Shown: positions 28,812-38,724, numbered from the stretch's first letter. The stretch is DNA of 64,000 nucleotides from Arthrobacter jinronghuae (GCF_025244825.1 NZ_CP104263.1:372001-436000); one strand, 5' to 3'. Translations and numbers: made by a program. Notes: a model not told the origin generated them from the letters alone.

Positions 28812-30305
28812 TTAGAACGGGTATTCCCGCGGAGTGTGCTGGACGCTGATGGTGTGGTCCGTGGTGAATTCGTCGATGGCCCACTCGCCGTTGAAGCGGC
28901 CGAGGCCGGAGTTCTTCTCGCCGCCGAAGGCAATGTGCGCCTCGTCCTGGACCGGGAAGTCATTGACGTGTGTCATGCCTGCCTTGATGCGGCGGGCGAA
29001 CTTGACGCCTTCTTCCAGGTTGGAGGTGAAGACGGCGCTGGAGAGGCCGAGGTCGGTGTCATTGGCCAGTGCCAGTGCGTCCTCGGCGTCCTTGGCGCGC
29101 ATGATCCCGGCGATCGGGCCGAAGATCTCCTCGCGGGCCAGCTCCATGTCCTTGGTGACGTCGGCGAAGACGGTCGGGGAAAGTACCTGGCCGTTGATTT
29201 CGCCTTCGATCATGAGGCGGGCGCCTTCGGACTTCGCGGTCTCGATCTTGGTCTTCAAACCCTCGAGCTGCTTGGCGTTGATGATCGGGCCCACGACGTT
29301 CTTCGGGTCGGTCGGGTCGCCGGCGTTCAGCGTCTTCACGTGCGCCGTGAACTTCTCGACGAATTCGTCGTAAACGGCGTCTTCGACGATGATCCGGTTC
29401 ACGGCCATGCAGATCTGTCCCTGGTGCAGGAACTTGCCCATGGCCGCGGCGCGGACTGCCTGGTCAACGTCGGCGTCGGCGAGAACCACGAACGGGCTGT
29501 TGCCGCCGAGCTCAAGGGCCGTGTACTTCAGCGTGGCGCCGGTTGCGGCCAGGGCGCCGATGTTCTTGCCCACCGGCGTCGAGCCGGTGAAGGAGATCAT
29601 CCGCGGGGTCGGGTGCTCCACGAAGGCGTCGCCGATTTCCGAGCCGGCGCCGACGACGGCGTTCAGTACGCCTGCGGGCAGGCCAGCCTCTTCAAAGATC
29701 TTGGCGATGATGAGGGCGCCGGTGACCGGGGTGTCGCTGGCAGGCTTGAGGACGACGGCGTTACCGAGGGCCAGGGCTGGAGCGACGGAGCGCTGGGAGA
29801 GGTGCAGCGGGAAGTTCCAGGGGCTGATGACCCCGACGACGCCCAGCGGGGCACGGTAGACGCGCAGTTCCTTGTTCGGGGTATCCGAGTCCATGATCTT
29901 GCCGGACACACGGTGCGGGAAGGTGGCTGCCTCGCGGGTGATGGAGGCGGCGGAGGCAACTTCGATGTTGGCCTTCAGCATGGTGCTGCCGGATTCGGCG
30001 TTGAGCCAGGCAATGATCTCATCGCGGCGTTCCTCGAAGATTTCTGCGGCGCGGGCGATGACGGCTCGACGCTCGTTCGGGGTCCGGGCCGCCCAATCCT
30101 TCTGGGCTTCCTCTGCAGCGGCGTACGCGTCATTGAGGTCTTCGCGGGAGGCCTGCTGCATGGTCATCAGCTGCGAACCATCAAAGGGGTTGGTGTCCGT
30201 GAGGGTCTTCTCCGAACGGCCGTCGCGCCATTCGCCGCCGATGAACTGCTTGGCGGGGATCCAGTCGGTGAGGGCCAGGGAGGTCGATTCGAGCTGAGTT
30301 GTCAT
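28812..30305 (-). CDS. NAD(P)-dependent aldehyde dehydrogenase
   Basis: 497-residue aldehyde dehydrogenase oxidising an aldehyde to the acid. Conserved points: the cofactor stretch [13 protein letters not shown] (about 150), [12 protein letters not shown] (about 230), catalytic Glu in [12 protein letters not shown] (about 255) and nucleophile Cys in [11 protein letters not shown] (about 290). It looks most like benzaldehyde/aromatic aldehyde dehydrogenases of actinobacteria, but the substrate is not certain. Start at 30305 is fixed by AGGAG 6 bases upstream; the longer frame to 30428 lacks support. Single gene, divergent from the membrane protein. Confidence 0.92.
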   Translation of the reverse strand: MTTQLESTSLALTDWIPAKQFIGGEWRDGRSEKTLTDTNPFDGSQLMTMQQASREDLNDAYAAAEEAQKDWAARTPNERRAVIARAAEIFEERRDEIIAWLNAESGSTMLKANIEVASAASITREAATFPHRVSGKIMDSDTPNKELRVYRAPLGVVGVISPWNFPLHLSQRSVAPALALGNAVVLKPASDTPVTGALIIAKIFEEAGLPAGVLNAVVGAGSEIGDAFVEHPTPRMISFTGSTPVGKNIGALAATGATLKYTALELGGNSPFVVLADADVDQAVRAAAMGKFLHQGQICMAVNRIIVEDAVYDEFVEKFTAHVKTLNAGDPTDPKNVVGPIINAKQLEGLKTKIETAKSEGARLMIEGEINGQVLSPTVFADVTKDMELAREEIFGPIAGIMRAKDAEDALALANDTDLGLSSAVFTSNLEEGVKFARRIKAGMTHVNDFPVQDEAHIAFGGEKNSGLGRFNGEWAIDEFTTDHTISVQHTPREYPF

Positions 30306-30533
30306 GATTTCTCCTAGATGAATCTTGACGGTGTATTGCTGGCTACAACCCGGAAGGGGCCGGATCAATTCCCGAAGGCACCGATGTGGGGCACGGCCGA
30401 AGGGAGGAGATCGGCTGTCAAGGGCCACAGATACTAAGTACCCTTTTTATTTCTCTCTGTTCAGCCTAGCGTTGGCAGTACCAGTGGCCAAAAGGGGAAT
30501 TGCCCGGCTGCTCTTACCGCAAAGGACACGTTC

Positions 30534-31193
30534 ATGAGCACAAGTGCAGGTGCGGCAGGGGACCGCGGACGAAAGGCTGCAGGCCAGGGGTCCGGAGAGC
30601 ACCGAGACGGTGCGGGCCCGACTCCGGACGGCACGCGGGGCGACGGGGTGGACAACACCAGCCGCCGGCGAGTGGTCGAGCGTGAGAAAGCGACCTTCGG
30701 TGGAGTGAAGATCGGCTCGGCGTTTTTTGGCTGGCTGACCGCCATCGGAACCACGGTGCTGCTGAGCGCCCTGGCCACCGCCCTCGGCGCGGCAGTGTTG
30801 TTGAACGACGACAGCCCGGATTCCACGGCCATCACGATCACCGGAACCATCATCCTGCTGGTGATCCTCTTCGTGGCCTATTACTGCGGCGGGTACGTTG
30901 CGGGGCGAATGGCCCGTTTCAACGGGATGAAGCAGGGCATTGCTGTGTGGGTCTGGGCAGTGGTTATCGCCATTGTGGCAGCCATCCTGGCAGCGATTGC
31001 GGGGGACCAGTTCAACATCCTGGTTGAACTCAACGGATTCCCCCAGATCCCGATGTTCGGTGACAACGCAACGGCTTCGACGATCATCGCCGCCGTCGTG
31101 GCCGCAGCAGTGGCCCTGATCGGCGCTATCCTCGGCGGGCTGGGCGGCATGCGCTTCCACCGCCGGGTGGACAAGGCCGGGCTGGGGGACTGA
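30534..31193 (+). CDS. Hypothetical four-segment membrane protein
   Basis: 219-residue protein. Residues 1-60 are polar and charged, with no signal peptide. Four hydrophobic segments follow: AFFGWLTAIGTTVLLSALATAL, ITITGTIILLVILFVAYYCGGY, GIAVWVWAVVIAIVAAILAAI and STIIAAVVAAAVALIGAILGGLGG. This glycine/alanine-rich pattern recalls TIGR04086/YrzE-like proteins of unknown role. It precedes the PRC-barrel/DUF2382 gene by 120 bases in the same direction, a common neighbour of stress-induced membrane proteins. AAAGGA is the ribosome site. Confidence 0.8.
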   Translation: MSTSAGAAGDRGRKAAGQGSGEHRDGAGPTPDGTRGDGVDNTSRRRVVEREKATFGGVKIGSAFFGWLTAIGTTVLLSALATALGAAVLLNDDSPDSTAITITGTIILLVILFVAYYCGGYVAGRMARFNGMKQGIAVWVWAVVIAIVAAILAAIAGDQFNILVELNGFPQIPMFGDNATASTIIAAVVAAAVALIGAILGGLGGMRFHRRVDKAGLGD

Positions 31194-31312
31194 CCGACCA
31201 GGCGAACACGCCGGCGCCGAAGAAAACCGGCGGAAAAGTCGTGGGGGAAGCGGGGGATGCGGTAACTAAGGCAGCATCATGCGCCCACGAGGCGCGGAAA
31301 CAGGAGAACAAC

Positions 31313-32257
31313 GTGATCACCAGTGAACAGATCGACACGATTATGAACCACGGAACCGTGGAAGGGCCGAACGGGGAAAAGATCGGCTCGGCAGGCGATA
31401 TTTACCTGGACGACGAGTCGGGCCAGCCGGCCTGGGTAACCACCAAGACCGGGCTTTTTGGTTCCAAGGAGAGCTTTGTCCCCCTGGCGGAAGCCACGGT
31501 TGAGGGATCTGTTGTGCGGGTGCCGTACTCCAAAGAAATGGTGAAGGACGCGCCGCGGGTGGACAAGGACGGACATCTCAGCGATCAGGAGCAGGATGAG
31601 CTGTACAGCTACTACTCCATTGGCACCTCCGGTACGTCCGGCACTTCGGGTACTTCCGGTACCTCGGGCCAGCGGAGCTCTGCAGGGTCCGGGGTTGGAA
31701 CCTCGAGCGGCAGCGGCACCTCGAGCGGAAGCGGCACCTCGAGTGGAAGCGGAACCTCGAGCGGAAGCGGAAGGTCGAGCGGAAGCGGAACCTCCGGCCG
31801 GACGGAAAGCAGCCGGGGCTCGGACCACGGCCAGGTGGGGCATGACACTTCCGGCCCCACCACGGATGACGCGATGACCCGCTCCGAAGAGCAGCTCCAC
31901 GTTGGCAAGCAGAGCAGGGAGTCCGGCAGGGCCCGCCTGCGTAAGTACGTCACCACTGAGAACGTCAGCAAGACGGTTCCGGTCAGCCATGAGGAAGCCC
32001 GGATTGAGCGTGAGCCCATCACGGACGCCAACCGTGGCTCCGCCATGGACGGACCCGCCATCAGCGAGGAGGAGCACGAAGTGACCCTCCACGCCGAAGA
32101 GCCCGTGGTGGAAAAGGAAGCAGTCCCGGTTGAGCGTGTCCGGCTGGACACCGAAACGGTGACAGAAGAGGCCACCGTCACCGAAGAGGTCAGCAAGGAG
32201 CAGATTGATATGGAGGGTGAAGGCGGGAGCGGCCGCGGCGGCAAACGCAGCCGCTGA
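31313..32257 (+). CDS. PRC-barrel and DUF2382 (YsnF/AvaK-type) stress-related protein
   Basis: 314-residue soluble protein. Residues about 1-100 are a PRC-barrel (NGEKIGSAGDIYLDDESGQPAWVTTKTGLFG). A repetitive Gly/Ser/Thr linker lies at about 104-165. DUF2382 covers about 200-300 (LHVGKQSRESGRARLRKYV, VPVSHEEARIEREPI, EEPVVEKEAVPVERVRL, EQIDMEG). This combination is widespread in actinobacteria and cyanobacteria and linked to stress, but has no known activity. The GTG start at 31313 is chosen because AGGAG lies 6 bases upstream. The C terminus is basic. Confidence 0.9.
   Translation: MITSEQIDTIMNHGTVEGPNGEKIGSAGDIYLDDESGQPAWVTTKTGLFGSKESFVPLAEATVEGSVVRVPYSKEMVKDAPRVDKDGHLSDQEQDELYSYYSIGTSGTSGTSGTSGTSGQRSSAGSGVGTSSGSGTSSGSGTSSGSGTSSGSGRSSGSGTSGRTESSRGSDHGQVGHDTSGPTTDDAMTRSEEQLHVGKQSRESGRARLRKYVTTENVSKTVPVSHEEARIEREPITDANRGSAMDGPAISEEEHEVTLHAEEPVVEKEAVPVERVRLDTETVTEEATVTEEVSKEQIDMEGEGGSGRGGKRSR
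31622..31789 (+). repeat. Tandem codon repeats encoding the Gly/Ser/Thr linker
   Basis: A run of GTS tripeptides (31622-31669) is followed, after a short break, by five 18-base units coding TSSGSG or a variant (31700-31789). Units of the second block differ at only one or two bases, so they can slip and change linker length. Confidence 0.85.
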
Positions 32258-32274
32258 TTAGTGCCCCTCACGCC

Positions 32275-32308
32275 CCGCAGGCCGCCGGAATCCTCCGGCG
32301 GCCTGCGG
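32275..32308. terminator. Convergent terminator after the DUF2382 gene
   Basis: 15-bp stem CCGCAGGCCGCCGGA / TCCGGCGGCCTGCGG with an ATCC loop, between the DUF2382 gene and the convergent hydrolase gene. Confidence 0.78.
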
Positions 32309-32322
32309 TGGTTAACGGGTCG

Positions 32323-33237
32323 CTATCCGGCGCCGTCGGGATGTTCCGCCATCCACCGGTCCAGCACGGCCGCAAAGTCCCCGCTGCTGCGCTCCGGCCA
32401 CCAGTGCCCGGCAGCCACCTTGCGGATTTCCACCCGGGGGAAACGGCTTTCCAAGCCGGAGACCAGCTTCGGCGAAAGGAACGGGTCTTTAAGCGGAACG
32501 ATCACCTGCACCGGGCCGGCATAGCCGCCGTCGGGTACCGCGCCGCCGGAGCGGAACATATTGGCCCGGTATAGTTGCAGGCCCCGAACTCCGCTGTCGC
32601 CGATTTTCCGGCCGGCGTATTTTTCGTAGCGCGGAGTCAGCAGGTACCTCCAAGCCGCGTCGGGCAGGACCGGCACGTGGAAGGCGGCAACGTACCAGCT
32701 CCGCAGCGCCTGGAAGAGGGCCTGCGGCCACAGCCGGGGTGAGCGCAGCCGGGTCCTGAACCAGCGCCGGAAATGTCCCAGATCCGGTCCCGAGATGCTG
32801 GTGTAACTGAGGATCCTGCCTTGCGCCCGCGGGTCCTGTATCGCCGCCCACCCCTGGATGGATCCCCAGTCGTGGCCCACCAGATGCGCGCTTCTTGTTC
32901 CGGTGGCATCGAGGACCGCATAGAGGTCCTCCACCAGCAGTTCCAGCCGGTAGGGCGCCAGGGATCCGCGGTCCGCGGCGTTTCCTGTCACACGCGAGGC
33001 GCCGGCGTTGCGGGTGTCGTACGTGATGACATGCCGGTCGGCAGCCAGGCGTTCCACTACGCCGTCGAACACGTGGTGGTCATCCGGGTAGCCGTGCACC
33101 AGCAAGATACTGGGCACCGCGGTATCCGGAGTCCCGTGCTGGTACACAGCGAGTTCCGCGCCTCGGCTCCGGACCGTGCTCCGTCCGCCTCCGGGTGGTT
33201 CCTGCAGCTGCTGTCCTGGGTCTTGGTTCCGGTTCAT
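32323..33237 (-). CDS. Alpha/beta hydrolase, epoxide hydrolase-like
   Basis: 304-residue soluble hydrolase. Oxyanion motif LLVHGYPDDHHVF (about 46), nucleophile elbow LVGHDWGSIQGW (Asp nucleophile, about 120), and His in AAGHWWPERSS near 280. An Asp nucleophile followed by Trp is the epoxide hydrolase/haloalkane dehalogenase pattern; the HGYPDD and loss of the dehalogenase Trp/Asn pair favour an epoxide hydrolase-like activity. The N-terminal 25 residues are polar, so the true start could be slightly later. Single gene. Confidence 0.85.
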   Translation of the reverse strand: MNRNQDPGQQLQEPPGGGRSTVRSRGAELAVYQHGTPDTAVPSILLVHGYPDDHHVFDGVVERLAADRHVITYDTRNAGASRVTGNAADRGSLAPYRLELLVEDLYAVLDATGTRSAHLVGHDWGSIQGWAAIQDPRAQGRILSYTSISGPDLGHFRRWFRTRLRSPRLWPQALFQALRSWYVAAFHVPVLPDAAWRYLLTPRYEKYAGRKIGDSGVRGLQLYRANMFRSGGAVPDGGYAGPVQVIVPLKDPFLSPKLVSGLESRFPRVEIRKVAAGHWWPERSSGDFAAVLDRWMAEHPDGAG

Positions 33238-33382
33238 GCGGTGGTCCTCTCCCGCTGCCGGATTCGGCAGTCGTATCTGCGGGTTCCCACCAGAGTACGG
33301 TCTGCGAACGAAGTAAACCCCTTTGGAAAGGACGAACTCCGCCTACAGCGGGAGCAGCCGGTTCCTTCAGGGCATATGGATA

Positions 33383-33410
33383 GGGGAGGTCCGGAATACC
33401 GGACCTCCCC
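33383..33410 (-). terminator. Hairpin after the large nuclease gene
   Basis: 12-bp stem GGGGAGGTCCGG / CCGGACCTCCCC with AATA loop, 36 bases past the stop of the 33446-38410 gene. No clear U run follows. Confidence 0.65.
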
Positions 33411-33445
33411 GTCAAACTGTCAAACTGTTAACCCGTCTCGTGCCG

Positions 33446-36400
33446 TCAGAGGCCGAACTTAGAGTGGTAGCGATTCATGAAAGCTGCCATCGCGTCGCGC
33501 TTCACTGGCTCGTATGGACGGTATGTTTGGCTGCCGTTGGCTTCCGTCCAGCCGGTGGAGATGCCGGTAGACGCCATCCATGCGATCTCTTTGTAGAACT
33601 GGTTGCCGGTGGGCACATCCGAGAACGGGGATTTCTGCGGCGGAGTGAAATCCGGGCTTCCGGCCAGCCTGTACATAAAGGCAGCCATCGCGTCTCGGCT
33701 CACAGGCTGCAAGGGACGATACGTCTTGGTGCCGTTGGCTTCCGTCCAGCCGGTGGAGATGCCGGTGGACGCCAGCCAGGTGATTTCCTTGTAGAACTGG
33801 TTCTCGATGGAAACATCCGAGAACGGGGATTTCTGCGGCGGGGTGAAATCCGGGCTTCCGGCCAGCCTGTACATAAAGGCCGCCATCGCGTCTCGGTTCG
33901 CACGCTCCAAGGGACGGTACGTCTTGGTGCCGTTGGCTTCCGTCCAGCCGGTGGAGATCCCCTGGGTCGCCATCCACTGGATGTCGTCGTAGAACTGGAT
34001 TCCCACAGGCACGTCGGCGAACAGCGGCGTCGGCGCAGGCGCCGCAGCCTTCTCGACCGTGACCGGCAAGGTCACCGTGGTGCCGGATCCAGCAGCCGTC
34101 AGCACCAGGGACCCGGCGCCGGAAGCCGACGCGGGAACCGTCGCGGTAACTGTGGCGGAACCGGCGCTGACCGGTACCGTGCCCAGGGCCGTGGAGGTCC
34201 CGGCAGCATCCACGAAGCTGACTGCCAGCGACGTGTTCGCAGGGCTGCCGAGCGACGTCAGGTCCAGCTGGCCGACGGTGAACGTCGCCTCCGTGCCTGC
34301 CTTGACCGCGGTGGGTGCACCCTTGACGACTACGCCCTGACGGGCAAAGTCGGGGGACAGCGGACTGTTGGCCGAGATGTAACTGATCCAGGCGTCGCGG
34401 TCCACCAAACCGGTGTCGCGGGTGTCCTTGCCTTCCGCGAAGACGGTGAAGTTATCTCCGCCCTGGGCCAGGAAGCTGAACGTACCCACCCGGTAGTCGC
34501 GGGCCGGGTCCATGGCAGCACCGTTGATGGTGACGCTCTGGATCCGTGAGCCGCGGGGCTGGTCCGGGTCGAAGGTGTAGGTGATGTTGTCGGAAAGGCC
34601 GAGGGCCAGGAAGGCGCGTGAACTGCCTTCCGGCTGCCACTGCTGCTCCAGCATCGTCTTCAGCTGGGCACCGGTCAGCGTGGTGGTCCAGAGGTTGTTG
34701 ACGAAGGGCAGGACCGCGTTGGCCTCGGCGTAGGTAATGACGCCGTCCTCGCCGTAGTAAAGCTCTGCGCGCAGGCCGCCCGGGTTGGTGACGCCGATTT
34801 CGGCGCCGCCGCGTTCGGGTGCGGCAAGGGTGGACAGGAGCGAGTCGGCCACCAGTCCGCCGAGGGTGGATTCGGAGCTGCGGTCATCGCGGGCAGTGCC
34901 CACGAAGGCCGAGGTGATGTCCGCGGTGACGGAGCCGACGGTCTGGTTGCCCACCTCAGCCGAGTGGGCCAGGGCGGCGTCGACAATCCGCTTTACTTCG
35001 GCCACGGCCGGGTAGGCGGCTACCAGTTCCGGTGCGGCCGTCTTGGTGCGGGCCACGTTGGCCGCGGTGTAGGACGTCACTTCGTCGGTTTCTTCGTTGT
35101 ATTCGAGCCGGATCTGGCCGATGAATTCACCGTAGGAACCGGTCTGCACCACGGGACGGGTTTTGCCGTCTTCGCCGGGAATGGCTGCATCCCAGGCGTA
35201 CTGCTTGTGGGTGTGCCCGGTGTAGATGGCATCGACCAGCGGGGTGGTGTCATTCACGATCTCCGCGAAGGCACCTCCGGCAGCCAGTTCCTGATCCAGG
35301 GTGGCGCCGTCGGGAGTGCCGCTGCCGGCACCCTCGTGGTATTCGGCGATGATCACGTCGGCAAGGCCCTGCTCCACCAACTGCTCGGCTACGCGGTTGA
35401 CCGCTTCCACCGGATCACCGAAGTCCAGGTTGCTGATTCCGCCCGGGCTGACCAGGCTTGCAGTCTCCTGGGTGATCGCACCGATAACGGCAACATCCAC
35501 CCCGTTGACGTCGATGATCTCGTACTCCTGCAGCGCAGGAGTGGTGGTGCCCTTGGTGTAGACGTTGGAGCCCAAGTAGGGGAACTGCGCGGCTGCGTCG
35601 ACGCGGCCCGTCAGGTCCGCGAAACCGCCGTCGAACTCATGGTTGCCGACCGCCGAGGCCTGCAGCCCAAGGGCGTTCAGGACATCGATGGTGGGCTGGT
35701 CCTGCTGCGCCGAGGAGGCGAACAGGGACGCGCCGATGTTGTCACCGGCGGACAGGAACAGTGAGCTGCCCTCCGGTGCGCCGGCCTTCAGCTCTTCAAC
35801 GGTTCCGGCGAACGGCACCGTGTTGGCATCAATCCGTCCGTGGAAGTCATTGATGTTCAGCAGGTTCAGCGTGGCGGTGTCCGTACCTTCGGCGGTCAGG
35901 TCCATGCCGACGAGGATCGGGTCATGGTCCGAGGCCCGGTAGGGATCCGGTGCGTAGAAATCGGTGGCGTTGTAGTTGTAGCGGCTGTATTCGAAGGCCA
36001 CCGACTCCACGGAGTTGATGTTCCAGATATCCGTTCCCGTGACAGCTTCATTGGCTGCCGGGGAGGCCAGGATGTGGTCCAGGCTGCCGACGGTCCCGCC
36101 GAAGGCGTAGGAGTGCTTACCTGTGGTTGCGCCGAGGTCAACGTAGCCGGCGTCAGCCAGCACCTTGATGGGATCCTCCGCGTGGTAGGCATTGAAATCG
36201 CCCAGCAGGAACACCTTGTCCGTGCCGGCTGCTTCCGACTCGGTCCCGGCGAAGTCCACCAGTGCCTGCGCCTGCCGGACGCGGTCTGCGTTCCAGCCGC
36301 CCTGGCCGGTGTCGGCATTTTCGCCCGAGGCGGGTGCCGACCCCTTGGACTTGAAGTGGTTGGTGACGGCGAGGATTTCCGTGCCGTCTTCGCCGCCGGC

Positions 36401-38410
36401 GGGGCGGAAGGCCTGAGCCAGCGGTTCGCGGGCGTTGGAGAAGGCCGCTTCGTCGTCCAGGATGGTGGATTCGCCGACGGGCTCGGCGGTTCCGGTGCGG
36501 TAGATGAAGGCGGAGCGGATGACGTCTTCATCAGCGGGCAGGTCCGCGGGGGAGCGGACGTAGTCCCAGGTTCCCGGTGCCTGTGCGTTCAGGGCTGCCA
36601 CCAGGCGGGACAGGGCGTCATCGCGGTCCTTGCCGAAGGCAGCGGAGTTCTCCACCTCCATCAGTGACACGACGTCGGCGCCCAGGGCGTTGATCGCGGC
36701 CACGATTTTGGCCTGCTGGCGTTCCAGGTTCGCGGCGTTGGCGGCGCCGCGGGCGTCGCAGCCTCCGTTGACGGTCACGGGTTCGCCGCTGCGGTTCTTG
36801 TAGAAGGTGCAGCCGGACAGTGTGTCACCCGTGGTGGTGAAGTAGTTCAGCACGTTGAAGGACGCGAGCTTCAGGTTGCCGCCCACGCTCTCGGGTGCCG
36901 CAGTGCGGGTGTTGGTGAACGACGCCGGCGTGGCGGTGGCCGCGTTGGCCTGCGTCAGTTCGGTCAACGGCTGGAATTTCCAGGCGCTGTTGCGGAAGTC
37001 CAGGATCACGCCGGTGCTGAAGGTAGCCGCGGCACCCACCCGAACCGGGTTTTCCGGTGTCAGGTAGGGCAGGGGCGTGCCCTGGTTGGCGGCGTTGAGG
37101 AAGTTGGTGCTGGCGCCGTCGTCGAGCTTTACGGCACGGGCAGCGTTGTCCGCTATGACGGCGGCGTGCTCCGGAGTTCCAACGGCAGCTTCAGCGGTCG
37201 GCTGGACAAGCGGAGAATCGCCGGCGGCGAGGCCGATTTCAGCGTACTGGTTCAGTGAAAAGTTATCGGTGACGGTGAACTCGCCCTGAGGCGCCAGCAG
37301 CATGCCCTCGAAGGTCTCGCGCTGTTCCTCGGTTGCCGGCCAGGCTACGGCGGCGGGCTTCACCTCGGGCGCCGCTTCGCTGAGCTTCGTCATGGCGCCG
37401 TCGGCGACGGTGAGCTGCGTGAGGTTGTAGTACTCGCCTACGGTACCGGTGACCTCGACGTAGTCGCCGGCGGTCACCTGGCCCGCAGTTGCCGCGGAGA
37501 AGATGAAGATGCCTTCCGATGCGGTGTGCGTGGCCGGGTTGATGTCACCGCCTGTACCCGGGGTCTGGATGTAGTAGCCGTTGAAGCCGCCGGTGGCGTA
37601 GACGCCCGTGACCTTGCCGCGGGTTGTGACCGTCTGGCCGGTCAGCGGGCTGGCCGCGCTGGTGCCCTGGATCTCTGCGATCGGAACCGCGTCGCCCGGG
37701 ACCGGCACCGGTGCCGGCGTGGTGGGTGTGGGGGTCGGGGCGGGCACGGTGGGAGCCGTGCCGGCCGAAGACGTGGGGGTGACCGACGTGCTGAGGGTGA
37801 AGTCGGCGGCGTTGTTGTTCGTATCTGCGAACCCGGCACGGTTCAGCGACTTCGGATCCGAGTTGCCAGCCGGTGCGGCCGCGCCTGCGGTCTCGAAGGT
37901 GTTGGAGGTGCCGTAGCCAACCAGGTCCACCACGCCGGGAGCGCCGATGACCGAGCCGGTGGGCAGCGGATCAATACGGGTGCCCTGGTTCGAGAGAATC
38001 AGGGTGCCGCCGCCTCCGGCGAAGCTGGCGCCGATGGTGGCGTCGGCGTTCGGGAGGGCCGCGCCGGTGGTGCCGTTGCTGGCGCCGGAAACCAGGTAAT
38101 ATCCGCCCGGAGCGATGCTGCCGGAGAGGGTGCCGACGCCGGTGGGCGCCGCGGTGGCGCCGGCGGCCCGGTACTGGAGGGACCAGCCGTCCAGGCTCAC
38201 CGGTTCACTGGTGGGGTTGTAGAGCTCCACGAACTTGGTGTTGAACGGGGCGTTGGCGCTGCCGCCGGACAGATAGGCCTCGTTGATGATGATGCCGGGG
38301 ACGGCGGCGTTGCCGTCCTGTGCGTAGGCCGGGAATGCGGTCAGCGGGGCGGCGAGAAGGCCTGCTGACAGGGCGGTCCCGAGCGCGGCCTTCCATGGGA
38401 AAGGTCTCAT
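33446..38410 (-). CDS. Secreted multidomain nuclease/5'-nucleotidase with SLH-like repeats
   Basis: 1654 residues. Signal peptide 1-30 (ends AYAQ); lamin-tail-like domain 33-170; Pro/Thr linker about 215-240; OB-type segment about 245-350 as in ExeM/NucH nucleases; endonuclease/exonuclease/phosphatase domain about 510-840 (LASFNVLNYF, LMEVENSAAF, SDHDPILVG); 5'-nucleotidase metallophosphatase about 850-1150 (LNINDFHGRID, LSAGDNIGAS, VGNHEFDGG) and its C-terminal substrate domain to about 1330; an Ig-like domain about 1370-1455; three SLH-like repeats from about 1463. It should cut extracellular DNA to nucleotides, then nucleosides and phosphate, while held at the surface. The AAGGAG ribosome site fits the start. 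Confidence 0.92.
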   Translation of the reverse strand: MRPFPWKAALGTALSAGLLAAPLTAFPAYAQDGNAAVPGIIINEAYLSGGSANAPFNTKFVELYNPTSEPVSLDGWSLQYRAAGATAAPTGVGTLSGSIAPGGYYLVSGASNGTTGAALPNADATIGASFAGGGGTLILSNQGTRIDPLPTGSVIGAPGVVDLVGYGTSNTFETAGAAAPAGNSDPKSLNRAGFADTNNNAADFTLSTSVTPTSSAGTAPTVPAPTPTPTTPAPVPVPGDAVPIAEIQGTSAASPLTGQTVTTRGKVTGVYATGGFNGYYIQTPGTGGDINPATHTASEGIFIFSAATAGQVTAGDYVEVTGTVGEYYNLTQLTVADGAMTKLSEAAPEVKPAAVAWPATEEQRETFEGMLLAPQGEFTVTDNFSLNQYAEIGLAAGDSPLVQPTAEAAVGTPEHAAVIADNAARAVKLDDGASTNFLNAANQGTPLPYLTPENPVRVGAAATFSTGVILDFRNSAWKFQPLTELTQANAATATPASFTNTRTAAPESVGGNLKLASFNVLNYFTTTGDTLSGCTFYKNRSGEPVTVNGGCDARGAANAANLERQQAKIVAAINALGADVVSLMEVENSAAFGKDRDDALSRLVAALNAQAPGTWDYVRSPADLPADEDVIRSAFIYRTGTAEPVGESTILDDEAAFSNAREPLAQAFRPAGGEDGTEILAVTNHFKSKGSAPASGENADTGQGGWNADRVRQAQALVDFAGTESEAAGTDKVFLLGDFNAYHAEDPIKVLADAGYVDLGATTGKHSYAFGGTVGSLDHILASPAANEAVTGTDIWNINSVESVAFEYSRYNYNATDFYAPDPYRASDHDPILVGMDLTAEGTDTATLNLLNINDFHGRIDANTVPFAGTVEELKAGAPEGSSLFLSAGDNIGASLFASSAQQDQPTIDVLNALGLQASAVGNHEFDGGFADLTGRVDAAAQFPYLGSNVYTKGTTTPALQEYEIIDVNGVDVAVIGAITQETASLVSPGGISNLDFGDPVEAVNRVAEQLVEQGLADVIIAEYHEGAGSGTPDGATLDQELAAGGAFAEIVNDTTPLVDAIYTGHTHKQYAWDAAIPGEDGKTRPVVQTGSYGEFIGQIRLEYNEETDEVTSYTAANVARTKTAAPELVAAYPAVAEVKRIVDAALAHSAEVGNQTVGSVTADITSAFVGTARDDRSSESTLGGLVADSLLSTLAAPERGGAEIGVTNPGGLRAELYYGEDGVITYAEANAVLPFVNNLWTTTLTGAQLKTMLEQQWQPEGSSRAFLALGLSDNITYTFDPDQPRGSRIQSVTINGAAMDPARDYRVGTFSFLAQGGDNFTVFAEGKDTRDTGLVDRDAWISYISANSPLSPDFARQGVVVKGAPTAVKAGTEATFTVGQLDLTSLGSPANTSLAVSFVDAAGTSTALGTVPVSAGSATVTATVPASASGAGSLVLTAAGSGTTVTLPVTVEKAAAPAPTPLFADVPVGIQFYDDIQWMATQGISTGWTEANGTKTYRPLERANRDAMAAFMYRLAGSPDFTPPQKSPFSDVSIENQFYKEITWLASTGISTGWTEANGTKTYRPLQPVSRDAMAAFMYRLAGSPDFTPPQKSPFSDVPTGNQFYKEIAWMASTGISTGWTEANGSQTYRPYEPVKRDAMAAFMNRYHSKFGL
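33460..34020 (-). repeat. Three SLH-like coding repeats
   Basis: Three tandem units of about 66 codons (198 bases). Units 1 and 2 are almost identical in DNA across stretches such as CATCCGAGAACGGGGATTTC, including third codon positions. Confidence 0.85.
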
Positions 38411-38665
38411 GCCTCATACTCCTTGGTCGGCCGTGCGGGCCGACAGGTAATGGCCGCCGGAAGCGGCGGCAGGGGATACAGCGAGTGATTACGAAGGGTG
38501 ATGCTAGGCGGGGCGGGTTACGAACAGGTGTCCGTCCGGTGACATGCGTCAATGCATGAGCTTCGGGAAGGTTCCGCCGTGTCCCTCTAGGAGGCGGAAA
38601 AGTGATCGCCAGCACAGTGTACGGCCTTGCGCCCCCACTTCCTGAAACGAGGTACTGAGGAGTAA
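38411..38665 (-). promoter_or_regulatory. Upstream region of the large nuclease gene
   Basis: No gene is seen. Just before the ribosome site a small hairpin, GTCGGCC-GTGCG-GGCCGAC at 38426-38444, would form in the leader RNA. I could not assign a promoter. Confidence 0.4.
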
Positions 38666-38708
38666 CAAAGGAGCGCCGCCGGCCGTAACGGCCGACGGCG
38701 CTCCTTTG
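38666..38708 (-). terminator. Terminator after the septum-formation lipoprotein gene
   Basis: 13-bp outer stem CAAAGGAGCGCCG / CGGCGCTCCTTTG with an inner GGCCG/CGGCC stem, 17 bases past the stop. Confidence 0.82.
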
Positions 38709-38724
38709 TTGGAGGCTTCGAAGT

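Noticed and set aside
31622..31789. Tandem repeats that might suggest a CRISPR array
   Set aside because: Units are adjacent without spacers and lie inside a coding frame as a Gly/Ser/Thr linker.
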